Made by a program: the position numbers and the translations under genes
Assembly: GCF_027913035.1 (NCBI RefSeq)
Contig: NZ_CP115775.1
Coordinates: 2,892,501-2,956,500, forward strand
DNA length: 64,000 nucleotides
DNA from: Paracoccus albus
GTDB lineage: Bacteria > Pseudomonadota > Alphaproteobacteria > Rhodobacterales > Rhodobacteraceae
Direction of reading: 5' to 3'
In this document: piece after piece, positions 34,638 through 46,200 of the stretch
Numbering within the stretch: the first letter of the stretch is position 1
Layout: the number at the start of each line of letters is the position of its first letter
The notes under the pieces: generated by a model
What the model saw: the letters and a program-made list of their open reading frames with translations, nothing else
Told to the model about the DNA's origin: nothing
Databases searched by the model: none

Positions 34638-35825
34638 TCAGATTGCGGATTTCAGCGCTTCGGCCCGACCCGTGTCTTCCCAAGTATAGCCACGATGAGT
34701 CTTGCCGGCATAGGTGATATCCACCGGTTCTTTGCCGAAATGACCATAGGTTGCCGTATCGCGATAGATCGGATGCAGCAAATCAAGCTCTCCAATGATG
34801 GCGTAAGGCCTCAGATCGAACACTTCGCGCACCGCCGCAACGATCTTTTCGACCGGCACGGTTTCAGTCCCAAAGCAGTTGAGAGAGATCGAGGTCGGTT
34901 CGGCAACCCCGATGGCATAGCTGACCTGAATCTCACAGCGTTTGGCAAGGCCGGCCGACACGATATTCTTGGCGACCCAACGACCCGCATAGGCGGCCGA
35001 GCGGTCGACCTTGGACGGATCTTTGCCGGAAAACGCCCCGCCGCCGTGACGCGCCATACCACCATAGCTGTCAACGATGATCTTGCGCCCGGTCAGCCCG
35101 CAATCGCCGACCGGACCGCCAATCACGAACTTGCCCGTCGGGTTGATGAAATACTTGGTGTCAGCAGACAGCCACTGTGTTGGCAGGACCGGCTTGATGA
35201 TCTCTTCAATCACCGCTTCGCGCAGATCATCCAGCGAGATTTCCGGATTGTGCTGCGTCGACAGCACGACGGCATCCACGCCGTCAACCTGCCCGTCATC
35301 GTCATAACGGAAGGTAACCTGCGATTTTGCATCCGGACGCAGCCAGGGCAGCGTTCCGTTGCGGCGAACCTGCGACTGGCGCTGCACCAGGCGATGCGCA
35401 TAGGTGATCGGCGCGGGCATCAGAACATCGGTTTCATCTGACGCATAGCCAAACATCAGACCCTGATCGCCTGCCCCCTGCTCTTCCAGTGACGCACGGT
35501 CGACGCCCTGATTGATCTCGGGCGATTGCTTGCCGATGATGTTGATGACCGAACATGTCGCGCCGTCAAAACCAACTTCCGAAGAGGTATAGCCGATATC
35601 GTTGATCACATCGCGCACGATATTTTCCAGATCGACCCATGCGCTTGTGGTGATCTCGCCCGAGATGATAGCCACCCCGGTCTTAACCATCGTTTCGCAG
35701 GCCACGCGGGCGCGCGGGTCTTCGGCAATGATCGCATCCAGCACCGCATCGGAAATCTGGTCCGCAATCTTATCGGGATGACCTTCGGACACGGATTCCG
35801 AGGTGAAGATGTTATATTCGCTCAT
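34638..35825 (-). CDS. metK: S-adenosylmethionine synthetase
   Basis: A 395-residue cytosolic enzyme making S-adenosylmethionine from methionine and ATP. Signatures are G-H-P-D-K-I-A-D-Q (about 15-23), [12 protein letters not shown] (about 117-128) and the phosphate loop G-G-G-A-F-S-G-K-D. Size is normal for alphaproteobacteria. It starts only three bases after the ahcY stop, so it depends on the ahcY promoter and ribosome re-initiation. Many Rhodobacteraceae carry a SAM/SAH riboswitch before metK; there is no room for one here between the two genes. Confidence 0.97.
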   Translation of the reverse strand: MSEYNIFTSESVSEGHPDKIADQISDAVLDAIIAEDPRARVACETMVKTGVAIISGEITTSAWVDLENIVRDVINDIGYTSSEVGFDGATCSVINIIGKQSPEINQGVDRASLEEQGAGDQGLMFGYASDETDVLMPAPITYAHRLVQRQSQVRRNGTLPWLRPDAKSQVTFRYDDDGQVDGVDAVVLSTQHNPEISLDDLREAVIEEIIKPVLPTQWLSADTKYFINPTGKFVIGGPVGDCGLTGRKIIVDSYGGMARHGGGAFSGKDPSKVDRSAAYAGRWVAKNIVSAGLAKRCEIQVSYAIGVAEPTSISLNCFGTETVPVEKIVAAVREVFDLRPYAIIGELDLLHPIYRDTATYGHFGKEPVDITYAGKTHRGYTWEDTGRAEALKSAI

Positions 35826-35828
35826 TGC

Positions 35829-37220
35829 TCAGTACCGATAGTGATCCGATTTGAAGGGGCCTGCCTGCGGGACACCGATATAGTCGGCCTGCTCTGAGGA
35901 AAGCTTGGTCAGCTTCGCCCCCACCTTATCCAGATGCAGCATCGCGACCTTCTCATCCAGGTGCTTCGGCAGGATATAGACGCCCGGCGCGTATTCGTCG
36001 CCCTTGGTGAACAGTTCGATCTGGGCCAGTACCTGATTGGTGAAGCTGGCTGACATCACAAAGGAAGGGTGGCCGGTCGCATTGCCGAGATTCAGCAGAC
36101 GGCCCTGCGACAGCAGGATGATGCGATTGCCCGACGGCATCTCGATCATGTCGACCTGATCCTTGACGTTCGTCCATTTGTGATTCTTCAGCGCGGCGAC
36201 CTGAATTTCATTGTCGAAATGGCCGATATTGCCGACGATGGCCATATCCTTCATCTCGCGCATGTGTTCCAGCCGGATGACGTCCTTATTGCCGGTCGTG
36301 GTGACGAAGATGTCGGCGCTGTCGACGACATCTTCCAGCGTTACAACTTCGAACCCGTCCATCGCGGCTTGCAGCGCACAGATGGGATCGACTTCCGTGA
36401 CCTTCACGCGGGCGCCCGCGCCCTGCAGCGAGGCGGCAGAGCCCTTTCCGACATCGCCGTAACCGCAGACCACGGCGACCTTGCCGGCCATCATCGTATC
36501 GGTAGCGCGGCGGATGCCATCGACCAGCGATTCCTTGCAGCCGTACTTGTTGTCGAATTTTGACTTTGTGACAGAGTCGTTCACATTGATCGCCGGGAAG
36601 GGCAGCAGGCCCTTCTTGTGCAAATCGTACAGGCGGTGAACACCTGTTGTCGTTTCTTCCGAAACGCCTTTGATCGCGTCGCGCTGCTGCGTGAACCAGC
36701 CGGGACTTTGCGCCAACCGCTTCCGGATCTGGGCAAAAAGTGCCTCTTCCTCTTCACTCTCAGTTGTCGCGATCAGGTCTTCTTCACCCGCTTCGACACG
36801 TGCGCCAAGCAGGATATACAGCGTCGCATCCCCGCCGTCGTCGAGGATCATGTTCGCGGTGCCTTCGCCGAACTGGAAAATCTGATCGGTGTAGGACCAG
36901 TATTCCGGCAATGTCTCTCCCTTGATGGCGAAAACCGGCACACCGGTCGAGGCAATCGCTGCTGCCGCATGATCCTGCGTTGAATAGATATTGCAGGAGG
37001 CCCAGCGGACATCTGCCCCAAGCGCCACAAGTGTTTCGATCAGCACAGCGGTCTGCACAGTCATATGCAGGCTACCCGCGATCCGCGCACCTTTCAGCGG
37101 CTTCGAATGACCGTATTCCGCGCGCAGCGCCATGAGCCCCGGCATTTCAGTTTCCGCGATATCCAGCTCCTTCCGGCCAAAGTCGGAGAGGGCAATATCT
37201 TTGACGATATAGTCGTTCAT
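35829..37220 (-). CDS. ahcY: Adenosylhomocysteinase
   Basis: A 463-residue cytosolic NAD-dependent enzyme that hydrolyses S-adenosylhomocysteine to homocysteine and adenosine, clearing the product of methyltransferases. The NAD site [11 protein letters not shown] is intact, as are the N-terminal S-L-H-M-T-V-Q-T and the C-terminal H-Y-R-Y end. Start 37220 follows AAAGG; an upstream ATG at 37274 would add 18 residues. First gene of ahcY-metK, the recycling and synthesis arms of the SAM cycle. The 128-base leader to the divergent glk was checked for a SAH or SAM riboswitch and none was recognised. Confidence 0.97.
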   Translation of the reverse strand: MNDYIVKDIALSDFGRKELDIAETEMPGLMALRAEYGHSKPLKGARIAGSLHMTVQTAVLIETLVALGADVRWASCNIYSTQDHAAAAIASTGVPVFAIKGETLPEYWSYTDQIFQFGEGTANMILDDGGDATLYILLGARVEAGEEDLIATTESEEEEALFAQIRKRLAQSPGWFTQQRDAIKGVSEETTTGVHRLYDLHKKGLLPFPAINVNDSVTKSKFDNKYGCKESLVDGIRRATDTMMAGKVAVVCGYGDVGKGSAASLQGAGARVKVTEVDPICALQAAMDGFEVVTLEDVVDSADIFVTTTGNKDVIRLEHMREMKDMAIVGNIGHFDNEIQVAALKNHKWTNVKDQVDMIEMPSGNRIILLSQGRLLNLGNATGHPSFVMSASFTNQVLAQIELFTKGDEYAPGVYILPKHLDEKVAMLHLDKVGAKLTKLSSEQADYIGVPQAGPFKSDHYRY

Positions 37221-37348
37221 TTTAGGCCTTTCACGGGTTTGGGCCGCGATAGCACCGGGCCAGTGAAGAATCAATAAATACCCCCTGCTTGCGCGTTTCC
37301 GGCGGCTCGCGTATCGCAGAAATTAAGCGAACATTTTAGGAGACTGTC

Positions 37349-38275
37349 ATGGCAATGCTTCTGGCCGATGTCGGTGGAACCAATGCACGGCTGGCAATTG
37401 CGCGAAACGGGGTCATCGACGCGCCAAGTATCACGCGCTATCGCGGCGACGACTATGACAGTTTCGACAAGGTTGTTCAGACCTACCTCACCGAACAGGA
37501 CAATCCGCGCCTGACAGCCGTCTGCGTGGCTGTGGCGGGCCCGGTCTCTGGTGGTGTGGCGGAACTGACCAACAGGGACTGGGATTTTTCGGAAGAAAGG
37601 CTGGCGCGCCTGACGGATGCGGATAACGTCCGGCTCATAAACGACCTGACCGCGCTTGGTTATGCCACGCCGCATCTGGGCGCGGATGGGGTGTCTGTTC
37701 TGCGTGCGGCCCCAACGCATCGCGCGCGGAACGGCCAGTCGCTGGTGGTCGGTGCGGGAACGGGCTTCAACGTGTGCAGCGTCCGCAGCCTTGCGGGCGG
37801 ACACATCACCTGCATGGAGGCGGAGGAAGGCCACACCAACCTTCCGGCCAATATCGCCGGAATCCTCGCGGACCGGATCGGCAAGGACAAAATGGCCCCT
37901 TTCTTCTCAACCGAGGAAACCTTCGCGGGCCGCGGTCTGGCTGCACTTCACCACGCACTTCACGGCCAAAAGGTGGAACGGGCCGAGGCGATTTCAACCG
38001 CCGCGATGGAAGGCGATGCCCAGGCCGAGGAAACCTATCGCCTGTTCACTGAACTTTTCGGCCTGCTGCTGCGCGAACTCGCACTGCGCTTCATGCCGCT
38101 GGAGGGGATGTTCCTCGCCGGTTCCGTCGCAAGAAGCTTTTCGCACCGGACAGAGCAACTTGAGGCTGCCTTCCTGACCGAACCATATATGCGCGACATC
38201 CCGGAAAACACGCCGCTGTTGCTGATTCGTGACGATATGGCCGCGCTTCAGGGATGTTTGGCAGCGATCACCTGA
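37349..38275 (+). CDS. glk: Glucokinase
   Basis: A 308-residue cytosolic kinase of the bacterial Glk family (not ROK type): phosphate-binding L-L-A-D-V-G-G-T-N-A-R at the N-terminus, catalytic N-D-L-T-A near residue 94 and V-G-A-G-T-G-F-N near 134. It makes glucose 6-phosphate for the Entner-Doudoroff or related pathways. AGGAG stands seven bases before the ATG. It is divergent from ahcY and 80 bases upstream of tamA on the same strand, with no terminator seen between them. Confidence 0.93.
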   Translation: MAMLLADVGGTNARLAIARNGVIDAPSITRYRGDDYDSFDKVVQTYLTEQDNPRLTAVCVAVAGPVSGGVAELTNRDWDFSEERLARLTDADNVRLINDLTALGYATPHLGADGVSVLRAAPTHRARNGQSLVVGAGTGFNVCSVRSLAGGHITCMEAEEGHTNLPANIAGILADRIGKDKMAPFFSTEETFAGRGLAALHHALHGQKVERAEAISTAAMEGDAQAEETYRLFTELFGLLLRELALRFMPLEGMFLAGSVARSFSHRTEQLEAAFLTEPYMRDIPENTPLLLIRDDMAALQGCLAAIT

Positions 38276-38355
38276 TATTTGCTTGTCGCGACGGGTCAAA
38301 TCTGGATTCTCTGGGCATAAGCTGCGACAAACGTAGCACGAGCAGAGGGACGGGG

Positions 38356-40272
38356 ATGCGTAAAGCGGCAAAACTTGTCGTAACGGCTACCATTGCGGCA
38401 GGAATCGTTGCGGTAGAGGCTGCTGCGCAATCGGCATCTTCCTCAAATCCTTTTGCGGGCATCTCACGGATATTTCGCGGATCGGATGAGCCGGTAACGG
38501 ATGAGGACGGTCGCGTCCTTGGTCCACCGGTAGAGCTGAATGTCGTCATCATCAATGGTGATGAAGAGCTGGAGCGGCCAGTGCGCAATGCTTCACTAGT
38601 TTCCGGTGCACTGGATGAGGACCGCAATACCGGACAGGATGTTCTGGCGGCCGCGCGCGGTGATTACGCCCGCGCATTGGGCGTCATGTATGACGAAGGC
38701 TATTTTTCGGCCATCATCAATATCACCCTTGATGGTGTAGAGGCGGCAGAGATCGCGCCTCTGGACGCGCCCGCCTATGTTGGCAAGGTGGTGATCGCGG
38801 TCGATCCGGGCCCGCGCTTTAAGTTCTCTCGTGCCGATCTTGGCCCTCTTGCACCGGGCACGACCGCGCTCGAAGGCTATGCCGTCGGCGAAACGGCCGG
38901 CACCGGCATTATCAAAAGGGCCGCATCCGATGCCGTCGGAAACTGGCGCGATGCCAGCCACGCAAAGGCCCGCGTTTCAGGGCAAGAGATCATCGCCGAC
39001 CACAATGTCGCGCGGATCGAATCCGATGTGGATCTGAATCCCGGCCCTGCCGTGACTTTCGGGCGGCTTCAGGCGACTGGGAACGAGCGGCTCAGCACCC
39101 GGCGGCTTCTGAAAATCGCAGGCTTTCCCGAAGGTGAACCCTTCGACCCGGAAAAGCTGGAAACCGTTCGCAAACGCCTTCGCCGCACCGGCATTTTCTC
39201 TGCCATTACGCTTGTCGAGGCAGAGACGCTCAACCCCGACAACTCGCTGGATGTCGGACTGACCGTTGTTGAACAAAAGCTGCGCCGCATCGGTGCCGCG
39301 TTCGAGATATCGACGGTCGACGGTGCGATGTTCTCGGCCTACTGGCTGCACCGAAACCTTCTTGGCGGGGGGGAACGCTTCCGCGTGGAGGCCGAAGTCA
39401 GCGACGTCAAAGCCGATGGCGACCAGTTGGACTATTCGTTTGGGATGCGTGTTGACCGACCTGCGACGATCAACGCCGATACGACAGGCTATATAGATCT
39501 GCAGTTGGAGGAAGAAAACGAGCCGGAATATTACAAGAAATCCGCAGATATCGGCATCGGTTTCAACTATATCCGCAGCGAGCGCCTTTCGGCGGATATC
39601 GCCCTGCTGTTCAGCAAAAGCCGGGTCGATTACGGCTCTGGCTATTTTGACTATGAAACGATCGCGCTGCCGACCAGCGTCACCTGGGATCGTCGCGATG
39701 ACATGAAGAACGCAAAGCGCGGCTTCTGGTTGTCGGGCAGCGTCACCCCGTTCCTTGGCTTCAACGAAACAGGCTCTGGCGTCAGGCTGACGGGTGAGGG
39801 CCGCGTTTATCGCAGTATGCTGACCGATGATCGACTGACTTTCGCAGCTCGTGCCCGTGCGGGAACCGTTGTCGGCCCTGATCTGATCGATATTCCGCCG
39901 GATTATCTTTTCTTCTCAGGCGGTGGTGGCAGTGTGCGCGGTCAACCCTATGAATCGCTCGGCTTTGATGTGCCGCTGCAAGATACCGACGAAGAGGCCT
40001 ATGTCGGCGGGCAAAGCATCGTGAACCTCAGCGTTGAGGCGCGCTATCAGGTGCGCGAAAAGATCGGGGCGGTTGTCTTTGTCGATGGTGGTCAGATCTG
40101 GGATGAGGGCGTCTGGCAGGGTGAGACCAAATCTCAGTCAGGTGCCGGTATCGGCGTGCGATATGATACGCCCATCGGTCCCATTCGTTTTGATGTCGCC
40201 ACCCCGATTGATCCGCGCGATGAGGATGACAGCAAGGTCCAGCTTTATCTGGGTCTGGGACAGGCATTCTGA
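38356..40272 (+). CDS. tamA: TamA, outer-membrane BamA-like translocation protein
   Basis: A 638-residue outer-membrane protein: signal peptide (to about 26), POTRA domains (about 50-290, with the T-G-N-E-R-L-S-T-R-R turn typical of a POTRA strand) and a 16-strand Omp85 barrel from about 300 to the C-terminal Phe, which is the usual last residue of such barrels. G-S-V-R-G-Q-P, the conserved VRGF-like motif of the L6 loop, is at about 555. It works with TamB in autotransporter assembly and lipid transport to the outer membrane. Start 38356 follows GAGGGACGGGG; an ATG at 38254 would overlap glk. Its stop overlaps the tamB start by one base. Confidence 0.93.
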   Translation: MRKAAKLVVTATIAAGIVAVEAAAQSASSSNPFAGISRIFRGSDEPVTDEDGRVLGPPVELNVVIINGDEELERPVRNASLVSGALDEDRNTGQDVLAAARGDYARALGVMYDEGYFSAIINITLDGVEAAEIAPLDAPAYVGKVVIAVDPGPRFKFSRADLGPLAPGTTALEGYAVGETAGTGIIKRAASDAVGNWRDASHAKARVSGQEIIADHNVARIESDVDLNPGPAVTFGRLQATGNERLSTRRLLKIAGFPEGEPFDPEKLETVRKRLRRTGIFSAITLVEAETLNPDNSLDVGLTVVEQKLRRIGAAFEISTVDGAMFSAYWLHRNLLGGGERFRVEAEVSDVKADGDQLDYSFGMRVDRPATINADTTGYIDLQLEEENEPEYYKKSADIGIGFNYIRSERLSADIALLFSKSRVDYGSGYFDYETIALPTSVTWDRRDDMKNAKRGFWLSGSVTPFLGFNETGSGVRLTGEGRVYRSMLTDDRLTFAARARAGTVVGPDLIDIPPDYLFFSGGGGSVRGQPYESLGFDVPLQDTDEEAYVGGQSIVNLSVEARYQVREKIGAVVFVDGGQIWDEGVWQGETKSQSGAGIGVRYDTPIGPIRFDVATPIDPRDEDDSKVQLYLGLGQAF

Positions 40273-43200
40273 TGTTGCAGCGTGTCCTGATATTCCTGGC
40301 TTTGGTGCTTTTGCTGCCATTCTCGACATCGGCGCAGGAAACCGTTGATGAAGACGCGACGATTGCCGAGATCGCAGCAGAAGAATCCAGTGACGAAGGC
40401 TTCCTGACACGCGTACTGCAAAGCAGGCTGTCGGGTGCTGGTCGTTCGGTCGACATTCAGGGCTTCCGCGGCGCGCTGTCGTCCCGGGCCACCTTCGACC
40501 GTATCACTATTGCCGACGCAGAGGGCACGTGGTTGACGCTGGAAGACGGCGCGATTCAGTGGACACGCTCTGCCCTGCTGCGTGGTCGCGTTGAAATCGG
40601 AGAGTTAAGCGCCGCCCGGATCGAAATTCCGCGTGGCCCGGGCGGTGAGGCCGAAGAAGAGCAGCAGCGGACAGAGGCCAGAAGCTTTAACCTTCCCGAA
40701 CTCCCCGTCGGCATAAATATCGAACAGATTGACGCCGACAGCGTCATTCTGGGCGAGGAATTGCTGGGCGAAGAAGCCGTTGTATCCGTGACCGGCTCTA
40801 TGTCTCTGGCGGGTGGTGAAGGCATCGCGGATGTCGTCATTAACCGAACAGACGGCAAGAAAGGCGACTTTACTTTCAACGGCAGTTTCGACAACGAAAG
40901 CCGCGTGCTGGACGTTGACCTGTCGCTGGACGAAGACCCCGAGGGCATTTTCAGCCGCATCGCCCGGATTGAGGGCCGCCCAGCCGTGACAGCCGAAATC
41001 CACGGTGAAGGACCGCTGAGCGATTATGCCGCGACGATCCAGATTGCCACCGACGGCGAACCGCGCATCACGGGAGAGGTCAGTTTTGCGGCGGCAGAAG
41101 ACGAGGACGGCACCGCCGGGAACGACTTTAACGTGCAGATCGGCGGCGATCTTGCCACGCTTCTGCCGCCTGACAACCGTGCCTTTTTTGGAAATGAGAC
41201 ACAGCTTCTCGCGCAGGGCTTTCGCGCGGCTTCGGGCCGGTTGGAACTGGAGGCACTCAGCCTTGACACGGATGCGCTGAAGATCAACGGCAGGCTGGCG
41301 ACCAATGATCAACGCGCGCCGCAGATGCTGGACCTGACCATCGACTTTGGTGAACAGGCCGGGGCGACCGCTCTGCCGGTTACGATACCTTTCGTTGATC
41401 CCCCTGTTACGGTCCAGTCAGGCAACCTCGCCATCGGATATGACGCCAGGCAGGGTTCTGACTGGTCACTGAACGGCTGGCTTACGGCAATCGACCGCGA
41501 GGGTGTGAACCTTTCGCGGCTGGATCTGGACGGGCAGGGTCAGGTCGTACTGGCAGAGGGCGACAGTCTGGATCAGATCAACGGATCGGTCGGGTTTGAT
41601 GCGTCCGGCCTGCAGCTTGCCGACGAAAAGCTGCAACGTGTCGTGGGCGATTCGATTTCTGGGCGAACCGGTTTCGACTTCGCGCCCGGTCAGGTTCTTG
41701 AACTGACCGAGATGGCGATTTCCGGGACCGATTACGGGCTGGAGGGCCGTCTGACCGTCGACGGGCTGAGCAGCGGCATCGTCCTTTCCACCGACGAAGT
41801 GATCGCAACCCATTCTGACCTGTCGAACATTTCTGAACTGGCGGGTCGTAGTCTTTCGGGCAGCGCGACCGCCGATCTTGCTGGCTATTTTCAGGTTTTG
41901 ACCGGCGCCTTTGATCTGGACGGCACCGTTACGGGTACGGATCTGCGCGTCGATAACGAGCAGCTCGATCATCTTTTGCAGGGAAATTCGACGATTGAAC
42001 TGTCAGCCGGTCGAACTGAAGAAGGCACCGAACTGCGTGATCTTTCGATCAATGCGCAGCGGATCAGCCTGACAGCAAGCGGTACCGCGACGAATGACAA
42101 CCTTGACCTGACAGCGGATTTCAGTGTCCCGACCCTTGCCGATCTGGACCCGGATCTTGATGGCGCGCTGAGCGCAAATGCCCGTATCGTCGGCGCACCC
42201 GGTGCGCGACAGGTGATTTTGACAGGCGACGCAGCCGGTCTTCAGACGGGGATCACAGCGCTTGACGGTGCATTTGCCGGTGAAACGAGCCTTGATGCCG
42301 AATTGCAGGAGGGTGCAGACGGGTTCAGCCTGACGGCTTTGCAATTGCAGAACGGGCAGCTCGATCTTGACGGCTCGGGCGCAATAACGGGTGGCGAAAT
42401 TGATGCCAACTTCGATCTTACCTTCAAGGATCTCGGCGCGTTGGGGGAACGCTTTTCGGGCATTCTTGATGCACAGGCCCAGATCACCGGCGGAGCGGAT
42501 GGGCGCAATATCCTGATCACAGGCACTGGCGAAGATATCGCTGTCGGGCAGGACAATGTCGATGGCCTGCTTGTTGGGGAGACGCAGATCAATCTGCAGG
42601 CAACCCAGTCGGGCGCGGTCATCACGCTGTCAGATGCACGCGTCACGAATGAACAACTGTCCATGACGGCCGCCGGATCATTCGGCGCAAGCGGGACAAG
42701 CGCGAATGCACGGCTGGAGATCCCGTCCCTGGCGCCTATGGGGTCCGGGTGGCAGGGTGCGCTGAATGCCGATGCGGTCGTTACGCAAGGGGCCGATGGC
42801 CAGCGGCAGATCAATGTTGATGCGGTCGGTCAGGACCTCGCCCTTGGACAGCAGAATGTCGACGGCGCTTTGGTCGGCCAGACCGATATCACCATGACGG
42901 CAGAGCAGACGGCAGCTGGTGTCCTTCGCCTGCAATCTTTGGACATATCCAACCCTCAGCTTGCGGCGCAGGCATCGGGGGAACTGGTCGATGGCCGGGC
43001 AAGCGGGCAGGCGGCGGCGCAGATCGCCAATCTAGCAGCACTTGGACAGGGCTGGTCGGGATCGCTGGATGCGACCGCACAACTTGCGACGGATCAGGAA
43101 GGCACGCGACGCGTCGAAATCGACGGCACAGGGCAGAATATCAAGCTGGGTCAGGCACAGGCAGATGCCGCCCTGACCGGCATCACGACAATCGACATTG

Positions 43201-46200
43201 CCGCCGCGCAGCGCCGCGACGGCGCCATTGATATCGAACGTGCGAATATCACAAACGATCAGCTGACCGCGACTGCGCAAGGCCAGATCGGACAAGACGG
43301 TACCGACGCGACAGGCAGCCTGGACGTGCGCGACCTTGCCTCTCTTGGTTTGGGACTGCAGGGCGCGTTGGATGTGGATGCGGTTTTTGCCGATACCGGC
43401 GACGGTGCGCGCAGGCTGACAGTCACGGGAACCGGGGAAGACCTTGCCCTTGGTCAGCGCGGCAATGCCGGTACGCTGACGGGCACGACCGATATCGACG
43501 TGGCGGCACTGGAGCGCGATGGCACTTACACTATCGAACGTGCGACGCTGACCAACGATCAGACGCGCATCAATGCCGAAGGCTCCATCGGTCCTGGCGG
43601 GACCGACGCCCGTGCTGATCTGGATATCAGCGACCTGTCGGCGCTTGGCCTTGGTATGGCCGGCGCAGTCACCGCAGAGGCGAGCGTGCAAGACACCGAA
43701 GCCGGCGGGCAGGCTTTTTCAGTCACCGGCACCGCCACCGATCTTGCCCTTCGTCAGGCGGGCGAAGACCGTGCGTTGCAGGGCGAGACGCGCTTTGTCG
43801 CCAATGGCAGCCTGAATGAGGGTGTCGTCACGCTGGATTCCGCGCAAATCGACAACCCGCAACTCAGCGCAAATGCCAGCGGCGTCTATGGCCCCGATCA
43901 GACCGAGCTGACGGCAAGACTTGACGCCTCTGACCTGTCATTTATCGGCGGCGGTGTTGGCGGTGCGGCGAATGCTTCGGCAGAGATTACGGATACCGAT
44001 GACGGTCGCGTTTTTGATGTAACCGGCTCTGCTCAGGACCTGACGATCGGCAACGCTCAGGCCGATGCGGCGCTTGCTGGTGAAACGCGGCTGGCCGTTC
44101 GGGCGATACAGAATGGCAGCCGCTATGAAATAGAGCAGCTTCAGGCCGAAAACCCGCAGATAGAAGTTTCGGGGCAGGGCGTTCTGGGCGGTGGTCAGAC
44201 GCGCTTCGAAGGCAATGCCGGCAGCGACGATCTGTCATTTCTCGGCCAAGGCTTTGGCGGCGCGGTCAACGCCGATGCAACCCTGCAAACCCGTGGCGGC
44301 GTGGTCGAGTTCGACATAAGCGGGACCGGCTCAAACATCGCTGTCGGCGTCGCGCAACTTGATGCGGCGCTTGCGGGCAATACAAGTTTCAGCGCAACCG
44401 GGCAGCAGGACGGCGCGCTGATCCGTCTGGATCAGGCGACCGCATCGAATGATCAGCTGAACGCGAATGCAACCGGGGTTTACGGTGCAGGACAAACTGA
44501 CATCACGGCAGAACTTTCGGTACCAAGCGTTGGTTTTGCTGGCGGCTACAGCGGCAGCCTGAACTCGAACGCGCGCATTCTTGACGTGGCGGAGGGCCGC
44601 AGGATCACAGCCGACGCGGTTGCCAATGGTCTGGGCATCGGAAATGAGCGCGTGGACGGCTTGCTGGCTGGACAGACAGTTGCCGATGTCGCACTGCTAC
44701 AAACCGAGGGCGGCATCATCGTTGAACGGCTCAACGCGCGGAATCCGAATCTTCAGGTTATTGCGGACGGCAACCCTGCACAGGGGCTGAACGTCGATGC
44801 GCGCCTGTCGGACCTGTCCTCTGTCCTGCCTGGTATCGACGGACCTGCGCAGGCGGTTGGGACCGTTCAGCAGACTGAGGCCGGAACCCAGATGGATATC
44901 GCCGTGACCGCTCCGGGCGGAACGCGCGCGCAATTGGTTGGGCAGCTTGCCGGTGACGCCACCGATCTGCGCATGAGCGGTGTCAGCGACGCAGCCGCTG
45001 CCAACCCCTTCCTGCGGACCCGCAGCGTCGAGGGGCCCGTGAGTTTCGATCTGCGTATGCAAGGTCCTCCGGATCTGAATTCGATCACCGGCAATGTCAG
45101 TATGCCAAGCGGACGTCTTGCCGAACCCCGTATCGGGCTGACCGTCGATGATCTTCGTCTCGACGCGCAACTTGAACGTGGGCTTATAGATCTGGACGTC
45201 GCTGGAAATATCAATGCAGGCGGCAGCCTTGCTGTCGATGGCGCGGTCGATCTTCGCAGCGGCTCTCCGGTGCTGGATCTGAGGGCACGGCTGAATCGGG
45301 CCGTCATTCGCGATCCCAACCTTTACGAACTGGTCGCGGACGGCACCGTCTCTGTCACGGGTGTTGCCGCTGACGGTCCCTTGGTCAGCGGCACGATCAA
45401 TATTATTGAAGCCGAATTCCGCATCCCCTCGACCGGATTGGGCGGCGCACAGGACATTCCCGATATCGTGCACGTCAACGACAATTGGCGCATTGCTGCG
45501 ACACGCGCGAAGGCGGGCATCGAACCCTATGGCAGTCTCGCTGCGCAAGCGGCCGAGTTAAGCGGACCGGCGGCCGTTCCGCCCGCAAACCCTGCCCGCT
45601 TTGACCTGACTATCAACGCGCCCAACCAGATCTTCGTGCGTGGTCGCGGCGTCGATGCCGAACTTGGCGGCTCTACCCGGCTGACCGGCGATGCGCGCAA
45701 CCCCATCCCAATCGGCCATTTGTCGCTGATCCGTGGGCGCGTCGACCTGCTGGGCAAGCGGTTCGACCTGACGGAGGGTCTGGTAGAGCTACAGGGCAGC
45801 ATGATCCCGGTTATCCGGTTGGTGGCCACCCATACCGAAGACGACATCACCATCCGCATCATCATTGACGGCGAAGTGCGCGATCCGGACATCACATTCG
45901 AATCCGATCCGTCGCTGCCGGAAGAAGAGGTTCTGTCGTATCTGCTGTTCGGGCAGGGTCTGGACCAGATCAGCCCGCTTCAGGCTGCACAGCTTGCCAA
46001 TGCGCTTGCAGTGCTGGCCGGTCAGGGCGGCATCGGCGTCGTTGGCAATATCCGAGAGGCGACGGGTCTCGATGATCTGGATATGACCGTGGACGATGAT
46101 GGCAGCGTAGCAGTGCGTGCGGGCAAATACCTTTCGCGCAACGTCTATACCGATGTTGAGCTTGACGATGCCGGAAAGACCCAGATCAACCTTAACCTTG

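Noticed and set aside
37221..37348. SAH or SAM riboswitch upstream of ahcY
   Set aside because: Small GC hairpins occur but the conserved core sequences of the known classes were not found by eye.
42240..44760. CRISPR-like or DNA satellite array in tamB
   Set aside because: The 300-base period is at protein level in one open frame; DNA copies are widely diverged and there are no short identical repeats with spacers.
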